A program made the position numbers and the translations under genes. The notes beneath the pieces were generated by a model that saw nothing but the letters and a program-made list of their open reading frames with translations, was not told the origin of the DNA and searched no databases. Shown here piece after piece: positions 56,038-64,000 of a stretch of DNA of 64,000 bases. Within the stretch, counting starts at the first letter, position 1; every line of letters starts with the position of its first letter. The stretch is from Betaproteobacteria bacterium (GTDB lineage: Bacteria; Pseudomonadota; Gammaproteobacteria; Burkholderiales; SG8-41), in the NCBI GenBank assembly GCA_025363575.1, contig JANYDM010000098.1:65562-129561 (forward strand). Direction: 5' to 3'.

Positions 56038-56766
56038 GTGGCAAGGCCGCCCTTGGAGCGCGTCGAAGCACGGCCGGTATCGCGCACGAACGCCATCGGG
56101 CTTGGCTGCGTCATCGCTGCGTTGCTCACGCTCGCCGCCGCGTGGCAATGGATACCTTTGCATGAGTGGTTTAGCATCGAGTCGCTGGCACCGTACGCCG
56201 CCCGACTCGACAGAACACCGTGGACGCCGCTCGCCGTCGTCGGAATTTACATCGTCGCCGGCATGCTGGTGTTTCCGGTCACCGTCCTCATCGGCCTCAC
56301 GGGAATCGTGTTCGGTCCGGGGCCGGGCCTTGCTTACGCGTACGCAGGCGCCGGCGCGAGTGCCTCCGTAACCTACTGGCTGGGCCGCATTGCCGGCCGC
56401 GAACGGGTTCGCCGCATCGCGGGACGACGGATTCACCGCGTGACGCATCTGCTCGCTCGCCGCGGGCTGCTCGCGATGAGCCTCGTGCGTATAGCCCCTA
56501 TCGCACCGTTTACCATCGTCAATCTCGTCGCCGGCGCGTCGCCGATCGGCTTCCGCGATTTCATCCTCGGCACCGCAGTGGGCATGACGCCCGCCATTAT
56601 CCTTACCGTTCTGTTCGCCGGCCGGCTTGCGCACGCATTCACGCACCCCGACGCGACGACGCTTGCATGGGTCGCAGTTGCGGGTAGCACGGCACTGGCG
56701 GCCGCCCTGGGTCTTGAACGCCTGTTACACACGCACTTTCGCGACGCGAAATCGGACAACGCGTGA
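56038..56766 (+). CDS. VTT (TVP38/TMEM64/DedA-like) membrane protein
   Basis: A 242-residue inner-membrane protein with about six hydrophobic segments. The VTT/SNARE-assoc core is VFPVTVLIGLTGIVFGPGPG and GRERVRRIAGRRIHRVTHLL then SLVRIAPIAPFTIVNLVAGA, the conserved FPVT and R..PFTIVN parts. Family members include lipid scramblase-like proteins. The GTG start at 56038 lies 6 bases after mlaC, so both may be co-transcribed; a shared role in lipid transport is an appealing inference. Confidence 0.9.
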   Translation: MARPPLERVEARPVSRTNAIGLGCVIAALLTLAAAWQWIPLHEWFSIESLAPYAARLDRTPWTPLAVVGIYIVAGMLVFPVTVLIGLTGIVFGPGPGLAYAYAGAGASASVTYWLGRIAGRERVRRIAGRRIHRVTHLLARRGLLAMSLVRIAPIAPFTIVNLVAGASPIGFRDFILGTAVGMTPAIILTVLFAGRLAHAFTHPDATTLAWVAVAGSTALAAALGLERLLHTHFRDAKSDNA

Positions 56767-56814
56767 ACGCTAATCCACGTGCACCGAGCGCGCGCGACGC
56801 GCAGATCGGCGCTG

Positions 56815-57230
56815 CTATGAAAACGTTATCTTCGAGAGCAGCCGTGTTGCTTTAATGTCCGCGAGCTTCTGCTCGTCGGTAAGGTCGATGCGTAGCGGCG
56901 TGATGGATACGTAGCCCTGCTCGATCGCGATGCGGTCGGTCCCCTCCTCCGCGCTTTCGATGGGAATGACCGTGAACCAGAAATGCGTCCTGCCCATCGG
57001 CACCAATCAGGAATCTCCAGCAGCAATTTGAGCACGATGGCCACCCACGGTTTGAGCAGCGCGAAATCCGGCAGTTCTTCGCTCGACGGCGTGCAGAAGG
57101 CGATGCCGCGCACGCCGAATAACGCCGCCTGCTTGGCGCCGGCGAGCGTGCCTGAATGCCAGAAGCCGTTGCCGAGGTTGCTGCCGAGATTGATTCCGGA
57201 GAGTACTAGATCCACTGTCTCCCAGCCGTA
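56815..57230 (-). pseudogene. surE: Remnant of surE (5'-nucleotidase)
   Basis: Two pieces of SurE in different frames are recognisable on the minus strand. The first (57204-57005) reads VDLVLSGINLGSNLGNGFWH and LAGAKQAALFGVRGIAF, ending in LKPWVAIVLKLLLE. The second (57003-56815) reads [20 protein letters not shown] and ends with [17 protein letters not shown]. The N-terminal catalytic part (NDDG) is missing upstream, and about 40 residues normally lying between the two pieces are deleted at the frame change near 57004. It cannot code for an active enzyme. Confidence 0.85.
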
Positions 57231-57348
57231 TACGGCTCGCGTCCGGCATGGCGCGGGCGAAAAAATGGATGAACGGTGAGTCGGTTGACCAGCGCGGCCC
57301 GTTCAAATCGAACCCTCGGGCACCAAGGCGCGCTACTATCGGGACCCA

Positions 57349-58674
57349 ATGTCTGATCGACACACTGCCGACGTCGTGATCGTAGGCGCAGGCGCGGCCG
57401 GCCTCGCCTGCGCAGCGGAACTCGTCCGTCGCACTGCGCGTTCTGTTGTCGTGCTCGAAGCGCGCGACCGCATTGGCGGACGCTGCTACACGCAATTTCA
57501 ACCCGGTCTGCCCGTCCCGATAGAGCTTGGCGCGGAATTCATCCACGGACCGTCGCGACCCGTGTTGTCGCTGCTCGCAAAATCCGGCGGTGTCGTGCTC
57601 GACACCGAAAAGACGCGCTGGTTCGGCGACCGCGGAAAGCTGAGCCAGCGCCCGGATCTGTTGCCCGGGATCAGGCGCGCCATGGGCAAGTCGGCGAGCT
57701 CGCTTAAGCGCGATACGACGTTCGAAGAGTTCCTCATGCAGACGCTGAGCGAGAAACTGCCGCCGGAGGCAATAGCTTATGCGCGCTCGCTGGTCGAAGG
57801 CTATGACGCCGCGGATCCCGCGCGCGTCAGCGCGCGCGAGATTATCGACGAATGGACGGGCAGCGGCGGCGCGGACGGCGGGATCGCGCGGCCGCTGGGC
57901 GGCTATTACGCGCTGATGAAATTTCTCGCCGACCGGCTGCTCGAGCCGCAGGCGCACGTCCAGTTTCAAACGCAGGTCAAGGCCGTGACGTGGCGGCGCG
58001 GGCACGTTGAAATCAGCGGACTCTTTCAAGGCCGGCCGTATCGAGCGAGCGCACCCCAGACGGTCATCACCCTGCCGGCGAGCATTCTCAAGCTGGCGCC
58101 ACGCGCGGCGGGCGCAGTACGCTTCCGCCCCGCGTTGGCGCAGAAGCGCGCCGCGCTCGAAAAAATCGACGCCGGGGCCGTGGTCAAAGTCGCTTTGCGG
58201 TTTCGCCGTGCGTTTTGGGAAAGGATCGACGGCGGGCGCTACCGCGACGCGGCTTTTCTGCATTCGGCGCATGCATCGTTTCCGACGTTCTGGACCGCGC
58301 TGCCCCTGCGCGCGCCGCTGCTCATTGCGTGGAGCGGCGGCCCGCGCGCCGTCCGGCTGTCCGCGCATGCGCCGGCAAAAATCATCGACCTCGCGCTTGA
58401 GGGGCTGGAATCGGTGTTCGGTGAGCACACGATGGTACGCAAACATTTTCTCGGTGGTGCGGTCCATGACTGGCTGCACGATCCCTACTGCCGTGGCGCC
58501 TACAGCAGTCTTGCAGCGGGCGGCCAGGGTGCGCGCGAAACACTGGCGCGGCCGTTGCGCAACACATTGTTTTTTGCCGGAGAAGCCACGGATCTGTCGG
58601 GCGAAGCCGCGACGGTCGGCGGCGCTTTGAGCAGCGGGCTGCGCGCCGCGCGCGAGCTTATCGGCAAACGCTGA
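57349..58674 (+). CDS. Flavin-containing amine oxidase family FAD oxidoreductase
   Basis: A 441-residue flavoprotein. The dinucleotide motif is VVIVGAGAAGLACAAELVRR, followed by VLEARDRIGGRCYT and the C-terminal FAD motif LFFAGEATDLSGEAATVGGA. The overall pattern fits the monoamine oxidase/polyamine oxidase group, including the substrate-domain stretch RPLGGYYALMKFLADRL. No signal peptide. It lies just upstream of a NUDIX gene (10-base gap). The amine substrate is unknown. Confidence 0.93.
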   Translation: MSDRHTADVVIVGAGAAGLACAAELVRRTARSVVVLEARDRIGGRCYTQFQPGLPVPIELGAEFIHGPSRPVLSLLAKSGGVVLDTEKTRWFGDRGKLSQRPDLLPGIRRAMGKSASSLKRDTTFEEFLMQTLSEKLPPEAIAYARSLVEGYDAADPARVSAREIIDEWTGSGGADGGIARPLGGYYALMKFLADRLLEPQAHVQFQTQVKAVTWRRGHVEISGLFQGRPYRASAPQTVITLPASILKLAPRAAGAVRFRPALAQKRAALEKIDAGAVVKVALRFRRAFWERIDGGRYRDAAFLHSAHASFPTFWTALPLRAPLLIAWSGGPRAVRLSAHAPAKIIDLALEGLESVFGEHTMVRKHFLGGAVHDWLHDPYCRGAYSSLAAGGQGARETLARPLRNTLFFAGEATDLSGEAATVGGALSSGLRAARELIGKR

Positions 58675-58684
58675 ATTGGCCGCC

Positions 58685-59158
58685 ATGGGAAAGCGCACAG
58701 CCGGGCTGCTGATGTTTCGCGCGAAAGCAGACGCCTTCGAGCTCTTGCTCGTGCATCCGGGCGGGCCATTCTGGAAGAACAAGGACACAGGCGCATGGTC
58801 CATCCCGAAAGGCATTTGCGAAGCCGACGAGGATCTGCTCGCTACTGCGCAACGCGAGTTCAGCGAAGAAACAGGCTTCGGCCATGCCCCGCCCTACATT
58901 GAACTTGGAACTGTGCGACAACCCAGCGGCACGGGCCTGACCGTCTGGGCGTTCGAAGGCGACGCGGATCCGGCAGGTTTAGTCAGCAATTCATTAGAGA
59001 TGGAATGGCCGCCGCGCTCCGGGAAAATGGCAGCATTTCCGGAAGTCGATCGGGCGGCGTGGTTCGGCGTCGACGCAGCGAGAGCAAAAATACTCAAAGG
59101 TCAGATCCAATTCGTTGATGCATTCGCCAAGCGAGTGGTTGAAGATCGCGGCTTTTAA
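58685..59158 (+). CDS. NUDIX hydrolase
   Basis: A 157-residue NUDIX protein. The catalytic box GX5EX7REUXEEXGU is complete in GICEADEDLLATAQREFSEETGF (the REFSEETGF part carries the metal-binding Glu residues). Features such as WSIPKGICEADED and PEVDRAAWFGVDAARAKI are common in the NUDIX DR1025/YtkD-like group that hydrolyses nucleoside diphosphates. I prefer the ATG at 58685; a TTG at 58676 would add three residues. It follows the amine oxidase gene. Confidence 0.93.
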   Translation: MGKRTAGLLMFRAKADAFELLLVHPGGPFWKNKDTGAWSIPKGICEADEDLLATAQREFSEETGFGHAPPYIELGTVRQPSGTGLTVWAFEGDADPAGLVSNSLEMEWPPRSGKMAAFPEVDRAAWFGVDAARAKILKGQIQFVDAFAKRVVEDRGF

Positions 59159-59290
59159 CGCGAACGAGCCTCGCCGCCCGCCTGTCCGCGCCTGCTGCCC
59201 CGGCGTTCTGTGCGGTCGCGCACACAAGAAAGAGAACCGGGATTTCAGTGAACATGAGGCGGTCAATGCACGCAGACGATATTTTTCGCC

Positions 59291-59425
59291 ATGGCGGAAG
59301 ATCCAGACAACGGCAAGTTGAGTGCGGATGAGCTGGAATGCCTGTGGGCAAAGCTCCGATGCGAAGACGGATCCGCCCGAGAGCACATGACTGCCGAGCC
59401 CGGAACGGACGTCACATTTGACTGA
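59291..59425 (+). CDS. Possible small 44-residue protein
   Basis: This short open frame runs from ATG 59291 (MAEDPDNGKLSADELECLW ...) to a stop at 59423-59425, and its end overlaps the TTG of the next small gene by 8 bases, as translationally coupled genes do. The composition is acidic and protein-like. I do not recognise it, and at this size it may not be real. Confidence 0.35.
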   Translation: MAEDPDNGKLSADELECLWAKLRCEDGSAREHMTAEPGTDVTFD

Positions 59426-59636
59426 GCTCAAAACCCCGCTCAGGCGCGAGCTGGCCATTGGCAAAACGCGCTATGTGATCACACTGGCGCCCGGCGGATT
59501 GAAACTCGTCGTGAAAGGCCGGCGCAACGGGCTCGAAATCGCGTAGACCGATCTGGTCGACGGTGATGCTGCGATGGCCGTAGCATTGAACGCCTCCTTG
59601 ACCGCGCCGCTCGACAAGGCGAAGCGCAGGAAGTAA
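59418..59636 (+). pseudogene. Small conserved-type gene interrupted by an amber codon
   Basis: The frame starts TTG at 59418 (TELKTPLRRELAIGKTRYVI) and runs through LKLVVKGRRNGLEIA to TAG at 59544-59546, then continues in the same frame as TDLVDGDAAMAVALNASL to TAA at 59634-59636. I recall small betaproteobacterial proteins of this kind with Trp at that place (a ...W(T/A)DLVSGDAAL pattern), so a single TGG to TAG change would explain it. Function unknown. The next 150 bases hold no clear gene except a short minus-strand fragment. Confidence 0.6.
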
Positions 59637-59677
59637 CTCCGCTTAAGGCGGGTAATTCGAGGAGGAGCCGCCGCCTC

Positions 59678-59788
59678 TTACTTACGCACGCCTGCTTCTT
59701 TTAACGCCAGCGACTGCGCGTCTCTGCCAACCGCTTTAACTGCTCCGAACAGGACATCGTAATCGGTGGTGCCACCTGCCCGGTTCAA
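59678..59788 (-). other. Short coding-like fragment
   Basis: A 36-codon minus-strand frame from a TTG reads GGTTDYDVLFGAVKAVGRDA and ends SLALKEAGVRK. It is protein-like but unrecognised, and overlaps the end of the truncated ferritin-like gene by 4 bases. It could be a separate small remnant. The surrounding 59637-59784 holds nothing else I can support. Confidence 0.3.
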
Positions 59789-59940
59789 TGAGGGGAATCA
59801 GCGCGGCCAAGATATTTCTTCCACTCTTTGCGCAAATCGTCGATGCGCACGCATTCGAGCGCAGTCTGATAAATCAACACGCCGCCGCGTTCGTGCTCGA
59901 GCGATTGCAGCAGTAGCTTTTTCAATCGGGGTGTTGGCAT
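59785..59940 (-). pseudogene. Truncated ferritin-like gene next to catalase
   Basis: The frame from ATG 59940 gives 51 residues, MPTPRLKKLLLQSLEHERGG then VLIYQTALECVRIDDLRKEW, and a stop after KKYLGRADSPH. This is the start of the ferritin-like proteins often found beside catalase genes, which I recall as roughly 150-190 residues with further helices. Everything after the first helix pair is missing, including the second set of iron ligands. The gene lies 32 bases after the end of the catalase gene on the same strand. Confidence 0.65.
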
Positions 59941-59972
59941 GATGACTCCTGACAAATGAGATAAGAAGAGGC

Positions 59973-62423
59973 CTAAATAACCGGCGGATCCGTTTCGCGC
60001 GCGAAATGGCGATGCGCTGCAATGGCTTCCGCGAAAGCCTGCGTACCTGAGTCGTCGCCGGCCGCAAATAGCAGAAGCCCGGCGTCTGCGCTCCCGTCGG
60101 GCAACACTCTTGGAATATTCATGGCTTCCAGCAGTGAGCTGGATGCACCAAGAACCAGAATGGGTTTGCAATGGCGATACTGATCTTTGATGAACTCCAG
60201 CGCATGGCCGCTCTGTTTGAGCGCCGCCACGTCACCGTCGGGCAGGATCAGCGCGTCATAAAGCACGGACGGGCTCGTCTCCATCGAAATCTCGACTTCG
60301 ATCTCGTTTCCGCTTGCGCCTTTCGCGCGGCCGAGGGCCAGGCCCACGAAGCGCGGGACAGCTCCCTGTTGCGCAAACAATTCATGCAACGCAGTAAGAC
60401 TGACATCCTCTACCCCGTTCGCGACGAGGATCGCTATGCGACGAGTCGAGATGCCACCCTCGCCGGGACGAGCGAACAGCGATAACGGCGGACTGGCTGT
60501 CACTTCGGCGCGGGGCGCCCGTTTGATTACTTTAGGCAAGGCCTCAGGCAAATCCATGCCAAGACCATCGGCGACCCTGCGCGCCAGGTCTTCATCGACG
60601 TTGCGCAGGCCCGCGACCATGCGGGCGCGCACCGCCAAGACCTGCACCTTGGTCAATTCGAACCGGAACGCGCGCACGATGTGCGCTTTTTCGATTTCGC
60701 TCTGGCTGTTCCAGAAAAGCCTTGCCTGATTGTAATGCTCGGCAAACTTCTCGGGCTTGCCGCGGACTTTGTGCTCCTCGGTCGGCTCCGGAAAAGACAT
60801 GAAGCCTTTCACGCCCGCCTGGAACGGGCAGCCGCCGCCCAGCGAATTTGGCTCATAGGCGACACGCCCGCGCGCAATCGCCTGACGGTGAAATCCGTCA
60901 CGCTGGTTGTTGTGTACCTGCGCAACCGACGCGTTGATTGGAATCTCATGAAAATTGGGCCCGCCGAGCCGCGTGATCTGCGTGTCGACATAAGAATGGA
61001 TGCGGCCGGCCAGCAGCGGGTCGTTGCTGAAATCGATGCCGGGCACGACGTGCGCGGTGCAAAAGGCAACTTGCTCGGTCTCCGCGAAGAAATTATCCGG
61101 ATTGCGGTTGAGCACCATGCGGCCGACAGGCTTGAGCGGCACGAGCTCCTCGGGTATTAACTTGGTTGCATCGAGCACGTCGAAGCTGAACTTCTCGGCA
61201 TCGTCTTCACTGAATATCTGAACCGCGAGTTCCCATTCCGGATAAGCGCCGGCTTCGATTGCCTCCCATAGGTCGCGCCGGTGAAAGTCAGGGTCGGCCC
61301 CGGCGATCTTGACCGCTTCGTCCCACGCCAGCGAGTGCGTGCCGTTGGCCGGATTCCAGTGAAATTTGACGAAGCTCGATTCGCCGCGCTCGTTGACGAA
61401 GCGGAACGTATGCACGCCAAAGCCCTGCATCATGCGGTAGCTGCGCGGAATCGCGCGGTCCGACATGATCCACATCAGCATATGAGTCGATTCCGGCATC
61501 AGCGAAACAAAATCCCAGAACGTGTCGTGCGCGGATGCGGCCTGCGGCATGCCATGGTGCGGCTCGGGCTTTACCGCGTGCACGAGGTCCGGAAACTTCA
61601 TGGCGTCCTGGATGAAGAACACGGGAATGTTGTTGCCAACCAGGTCCCAGTTTCCTTCGTCGGTGTAAAACTTGACCGCGAACCCCCGTGCATCGCGCGC
61701 AGTATCGGCCGAGCCGCGTTCGCCGGCCACCGTCGAGAATCGAACGAACACTGGTGTGCGTTTACCAGCTGCGGCGAAGACCGACGCCCGGGTCAATTTG
61801 GCAAGCGGCTCATAGCATTCGAAGTAGCCATGGGCAGCGGATCCGCGCGCATGCACGATGCGCTCCGGAATGCGTTCGTGATCGAAATGCGTAATTTTTT
61901 CTCGGAGTATGAAATCCTCGAGCAGCGTCGGGCCGCGCAAACCGGCCTTGAGCGAATTCTGGTTGTCAGCGACGGGCACGCCCTGATTCGTCGTTAGCAC
62001 GCGATCCGCCGCATCCACGCGCACCCGGTCGAGTGGACCGTTGAGCGGATTGAAGCTCATTTGCGGATTGCCGCTGCCGCCCTTCTCAGAGGGATTCGAT
62101 TCCGACAGTGTGCTTGCGCCGACGATGGGATGCGGCAAAGCCACGGTCTGACCGATCGCGGGTTCGCTTGCGGCCTCTCCATATTCGGACGGCTTGCCTG
62201 CGTTGAATGGCATCGCCGCGGCGACCGCCTCCGTGCCGGCAATCTTGGCAGTGGCATCGTCAGTAATGTCGCGATAGCCTTGCTTACGGGAAGGGCCGCT
62301 GACCGTGGAGCGCGCCGACGTGCGCGCCAAATCTTTTGCCGCGCCGCCATTGGTAGCGCGCGGTTGCGCAGACGCGCGTTTAGCCGGCGATTTCGCACCG
62401 GACGAATCTTTTTTCTTGGCCAT
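59973..62423 (-). CDS. katE: Large-subunit catalase HPII type
   Basis: An 816-residue clade 2 catalase that breaks down hydrogen peroxide in the cytoplasm. A basic Lys/Ala/Ser-rich head (1-45) precedes the core. The catalytic His is H191 ([15 protein letters not shown]) and the Asn N264 ([13 protein letters not shown]). The heme Tyr lies in [17 protein letters not shown]-1/PfpI-like domain at about 660-800 ([20 protein letters not shown]) forms the HPII tail. GAGGT precedes the start. A 30-base dyad 47 bases upstream is a candidate operator. All the key residues I could check are present. Confidence 0.97.
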   Translation of the reverse strand: MAKKKDSSGAKSPAKRASAQPRATNGGAAKDLARTSARSTVSGPSRKQGYRDITDDATAKIAGTEAVAAAMPFNAGKPSEYGEAASEPAIGQTVALPHPIVGASTLSESNPSEKGGSGNPQMSFNPLNGPLDRVRVDAADRVLTTNQGVPVADNQNSLKAGLRGPTLLEDFILREKITHFDHERIPERIVHARGSAAHGYFECYEPLAKLTRASVFAAAGKRTPVFVRFSTVAGERGSADTARDARGFAVKFYTDEGNWDLVGNNIPVFFIQDAMKFPDLVHAVKPEPHHGMPQAASAHDTFWDFVSLMPESTHMLMWIMSDRAIPRSYRMMQGFGVHTFRFVNERGESSFVKFHWNPANGTHSLAWDEAVKIAGADPDFHRRDLWEAIEAGAYPEWELAVQIFSEDDAEKFSFDVLDATKLIPEELVPLKPVGRMVLNRNPDNFFAETEQVAFCTAHVVPGIDFSNDPLLAGRIHSYVDTQITRLGGPNFHEIPINASVAQVHNNQRDGFHRQAIARGRVAYEPNSLGGGCPFQAGVKGFMSFPEPTEEHKVRGKPEKFAEHYNQARLFWNSQSEIEKAHIVRAFRFELTKVQVLAVRARMVAGLRNVDEDLARRVADGLGMDLPEALPKVIKRAPRAEVTASPPLSLFARPGEGGISTRRIAILVANGVEDVSLTALHELFAQQGAVPRFVGLALGRAKGASGNEIEVEISMETSPSVLYDALILPDGDVAALKQSGHALEFIKDQYRHCKPILVLGASSSLLEAMNIPRVLPDGSADAGLLLFAAGDDSGTQAFAEAIAAHRHFARETDPPVI

Positions 62424-62469
62424 TGAATTACCTCGGGGAAATTGCAGGGGGACGTGTTACTTGCTTTTT

Positions 62470-62499
62470 TTAAATACAGATGCGGACTACCGTATTTAA
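62470..62499. promoter_or_regulatory. Inverted repeat upstream of katE, candidate operator
   Basis: Arms TTAAATAC (62470-62477) and GTATTTAA (62492-62499) are perfect 8-base inverted repeats separated by 14 bases. They lie 47-76 bases upstream of the catalase start codon in the short region between katE and the divergent ParB-like remnant, where a promoter is expected. The AT-rich arms could bind a dimeric regulator, but the binding protein is not identified. Confidence 0.5.
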
Positions 62500-62536
62500 C
62501 CTGTCTTCAGCGTCGATATCTGTAGGTAGATGACCC

Positions 62537-62970
62537 ATGCAGGTGCAGTCCATTACTTACAAATGTGCCGCGCATCCGCGTCAAGTTGTGAAGGATTATT
62601 CGCGCTCGAAACTCACTTACCACCGGTTCTGGCAGCGCATGGCGCGCGAAAAACGCGCTGACTTGTTTGACCAGTTCGGCGGCGGCCCGCGCGACCAGCT
62701 CTATCTGCCAACCGACATCCGCGGCATGGCGGACGATCCTTATCGCAGTCTGGCGTGGATGGCGCGCAAAGCAGGCGGCTATGAGAACTCGCCGGAAACA
62801 TTCGCCGAATTCGCTGGGCGGATTTTTTCAGGCAACATGGTTTACTGGATAGACGCGGACGCGCAGGGTTTCACGCGGCGATCCCCAAAGGCGCGCGGCT
62901 CGCCCGTTCACTGCGCATCTTTGAGGACGACTTGCGGATAGCGCGCAAGTTCTGTTCGGGCAAGCGTTAA
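62537..62970 (+). pseudogene. C-terminal remnant of a ParB-like (ParBc_2) gene, frameshifted
   Basis: Read from 62537 the frame gives LTYHRFWQRMAREKRADLF, then DIRGMADDPYRSLAWMARKA and GGYENSPETFAEF, which match the C-terminal part of putative ParB-like nuclease (PF08857) proteins. At about 62813 the frame changes; the continuation WADFFRQHGLLDRRGRAGFH and AAIPKGARLARS lies in the next frame and stops at 62968-62970. The N-terminal nuclease core is absent, since the frame begins just past it. It is thus truncated and frameshifted. Confidence 0.75.
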
Positions 62971-63147
62971 AAAATCCGTCGGGGTAATGCCGTCGCGGGT
63001 GAGGAAGCCATTCATCTTCTTCGAGGCCCAGCTGCGCGGCGTTCCCCGATCGCAAACCAGAGTCCGCCGGCCGCAGCGGCCAAGCAATAGCGAAGCGCTC
63101 AGCACCGCCGGGCCGCCACCGACGACAATTACCTCCCAACGACGCAT
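62908..63147 (-). pseudogene. Truncated thioredoxin-reductase-like FAD/NAD oxidoreductase
   Basis: A 79-codon frame reads MRRWEVIVVGGGPAVLSAS, then LVCDRGTPRSWASKKMNGFL and ARTELARYPQVVLKDAQ. It is the N-terminal FAD fold of a roughly 300-residue thioredoxin reductase-like protein, cut after the first domain. The third glycine of GxGxxG is Val (GGGPAV), a one-base change from Gly, which should harm FAD binding. Its 3' end overlaps the ParB-like remnant and its start overlaps the GARS-like gene by 19 bases. Confidence 0.75.
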
Positions 63148-64000
63148 AAGCTGCTGCGGGCCGACCTTGGGTCCGCGCGGCGTTCGTCATAGAGACCGAG
63201 CGAACGCAACCGCGCCAATTCCCCTTTCGCCACGCGTTCTCCGATATCTTTGCGATAGCGCAGATTGGCGACGACGATCTTGTGCGCAAGCTCATTGGCC
63301 CCCAGGCCCGCCTGCTCGATCGTTGCACCAACGCCGGTCGCGACGCCGACATAGCCGGTAAGGCCGCTGGTGACCAGATGAGCGTCCTGCATCGCCACTT
63401 CCGAAAAATGCAGCCTGCGCCGCTCGTCGGCTGTCAGCGGCTCGCGAAAAAATATCGGCGCGCCTTTCGACAGTTCTGCATAACCATAAGCATAGGGGTA
63501 CGGCGGCACCGTCAACACAATGCCCACCGCGTAGCCATCGCGCGCGCGGAACGTCGTGCCGCCATCCACCATCGTCTTGAAAATGCCGCCCCATCCTTCT
63601 CCATGCAGCGCCTCACAGATCGCGTAACCGGGACAGCCGAATCGGCTCGTAAACTCCAGCGGCCACAAGCCCCGTTCATTCGCTATCAGGTTAATGTTGA
63701 TGTAGCCGCAATAGCCGCCCGCGCGCAGCCGGCCGGCCATGCGACCCAGGCTCAGATCGAAGATGGTGCCGCCGCCTGTATACGTGACCACCGTGCCCAT
63801 TTCCGATGTCAGTTCACCGAGGTCGCCGGGGAAAAAATGCTTGTGCTCCCAGTCGAGGCAGACGGGATCGAGGAACTGCTCGCCGTTGAAAAAGGCGCCG
63901 ACGCCGACCTCGACGCCGGAGACATGCTCCATCAGGACAAAATCCGGCGGCGTCGCCCCGTTTTTCTGCCCGCGATACAGCGATAGCAAAGCGAGAATGT
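63129..64000 (-). CDS. GARS-like ATP-grasp protein, cut by window edge
   Basis: The open frame continues to the end of the window, so the N-terminus is outside. The 290 or so visible residues resemble the ATP-grasp C-terminal half of phosphoribosylamine-glycine ligase (DFVLMEHVSGVEVGVGAFFN, LEFTSRFGCPGYAICEAL) with the C-terminal GARS_C-like part (TSGLTGYVGVATGVGATIEQ). It differs from ordinary PurD, so it may be a PurD paralogue with another role. Partner purine genes are not seen. Confidence 0.75.
   Translation of the reverse strand, partial: ILALLSLYRGQKNGATPPDFVLMEHVSGVEVGVGAFFNGEQFLDPVCLDWEHKHFFPGDLGELTSEMGTVVTYTGGGTIFDLSLGRMAGRLRAGGYCGYININLIANERGLWPLEFTSRFGCPGYAICEALHGEGWGGIFKTMVDGGTTFRARDGYAVGIVLTVPPYPYAYGYAELSKGAPIFFREPLTADERRRLHFSEVAMQDAHLVTSGLTGYVGVATGVGATIEQAGLGANELAHKIVVANLRYRKDIGERVAKGELARLRSLGLYDERRADPRSARSSLCVVGR

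Noticed and set aside
57007..58815. 602-codon minus-strand open frame opposite the amine oxidase gene
   Set aside because: The amine oxidase has unmistakable FAD motifs. This frame's end merely crosses the surE remnant in a wrong frame.

Overview
The window looks like the chromosome of a betaproteobacterium, most likely Burkholderiales. The DNA is GC-rich. It carries the conserved betaproteobacterial block ndk-rlmN-pilW-rodZ-ispG-hisS-yfgM and the accA-tilS pair. It also has two intact Bug-type (TctC) tripartite-tricarboxylate receptors, the recognisable remnant of a third, and many CoA-transferase, amidase and dioxygenase genes, as is usual in Bordetella/Variovorax-like soil bacteria. No rRNA, tRNA, CRISPR array, phage or complete insertion sequence was seen.

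Layout. 1-8.2 kb: housekeeping block on the minus strand (yfgM partial, hisS, ispG, rodZ-like, pilW, rlmN, ndk, tilS, accA); tilS carries a short in-frame insertion. 8.3-17.2 kb: DUF4337 protein, gamma-glutamyltransferase, a three-gene drug/metabolite ABC exporter, an MFS transporter, an NAD-binding oxidoreductase and a cyclase-FHA protein. 17.2-27 kb: a compact minus-strand operon for uptake and hydrolysis of peptides or amides (binding protein, two permeases, two ATPases, M20 deacetylase, amidase), preceded by a frameshifted M81 (MlrC-like) gene. 27-38.5 kb: molybdopterin oxidoreductase, a decayed Bug receptor, hot-dog thioesterase, M20 peptidase, class II aldolase, a mono-heme protein facing a YVTN beta-propeller protein, and a hydantoinase/oxoprolinase pair. 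38.6-47.4 kb: catabolic genes (two Bug receptors, VOC protein, beta-hydroxyacid dehydrogenase, TauD-type dioxygenase, ketopantoate-reductase-like protein, MmgE/PrpD protein, quinone oxidoreductase). 47.5-56.8 kb: a long DUF349 protein, a ThDP enzyme with a CaiB/BaiF CoA-transferase, a cupin-like protein, a DsbA-fold protein, an orphan MlaC and a VTT-domain membrane protein.

56.8-63.2 kb holds intact flavin amine oxidase, NUDIX and large catalase genes among many broken ones: a deleted surE, a small gene with an in-frame amber codon, a 51-residue stump of a catalase-associated ferritin-like gene, a frameshifted ParB-like C-terminus and a 79-residue stump of a thioredoxin-reductase-like gene. 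The window ends inside a GARS-like ATP-grasp gene.

I found no convincing new multi-gene system. The most useful observations are the concentration of gene decay around katE, the hidden Bug remnant, the cyclase-FHA protein whose transition-state arginine position holds tyrosine, the peptide/amide operon with a perfect palindrome before it, the dyad upstream of katE, and a weak cobalamin-riboswitch-like stretch near 54.9 kb.
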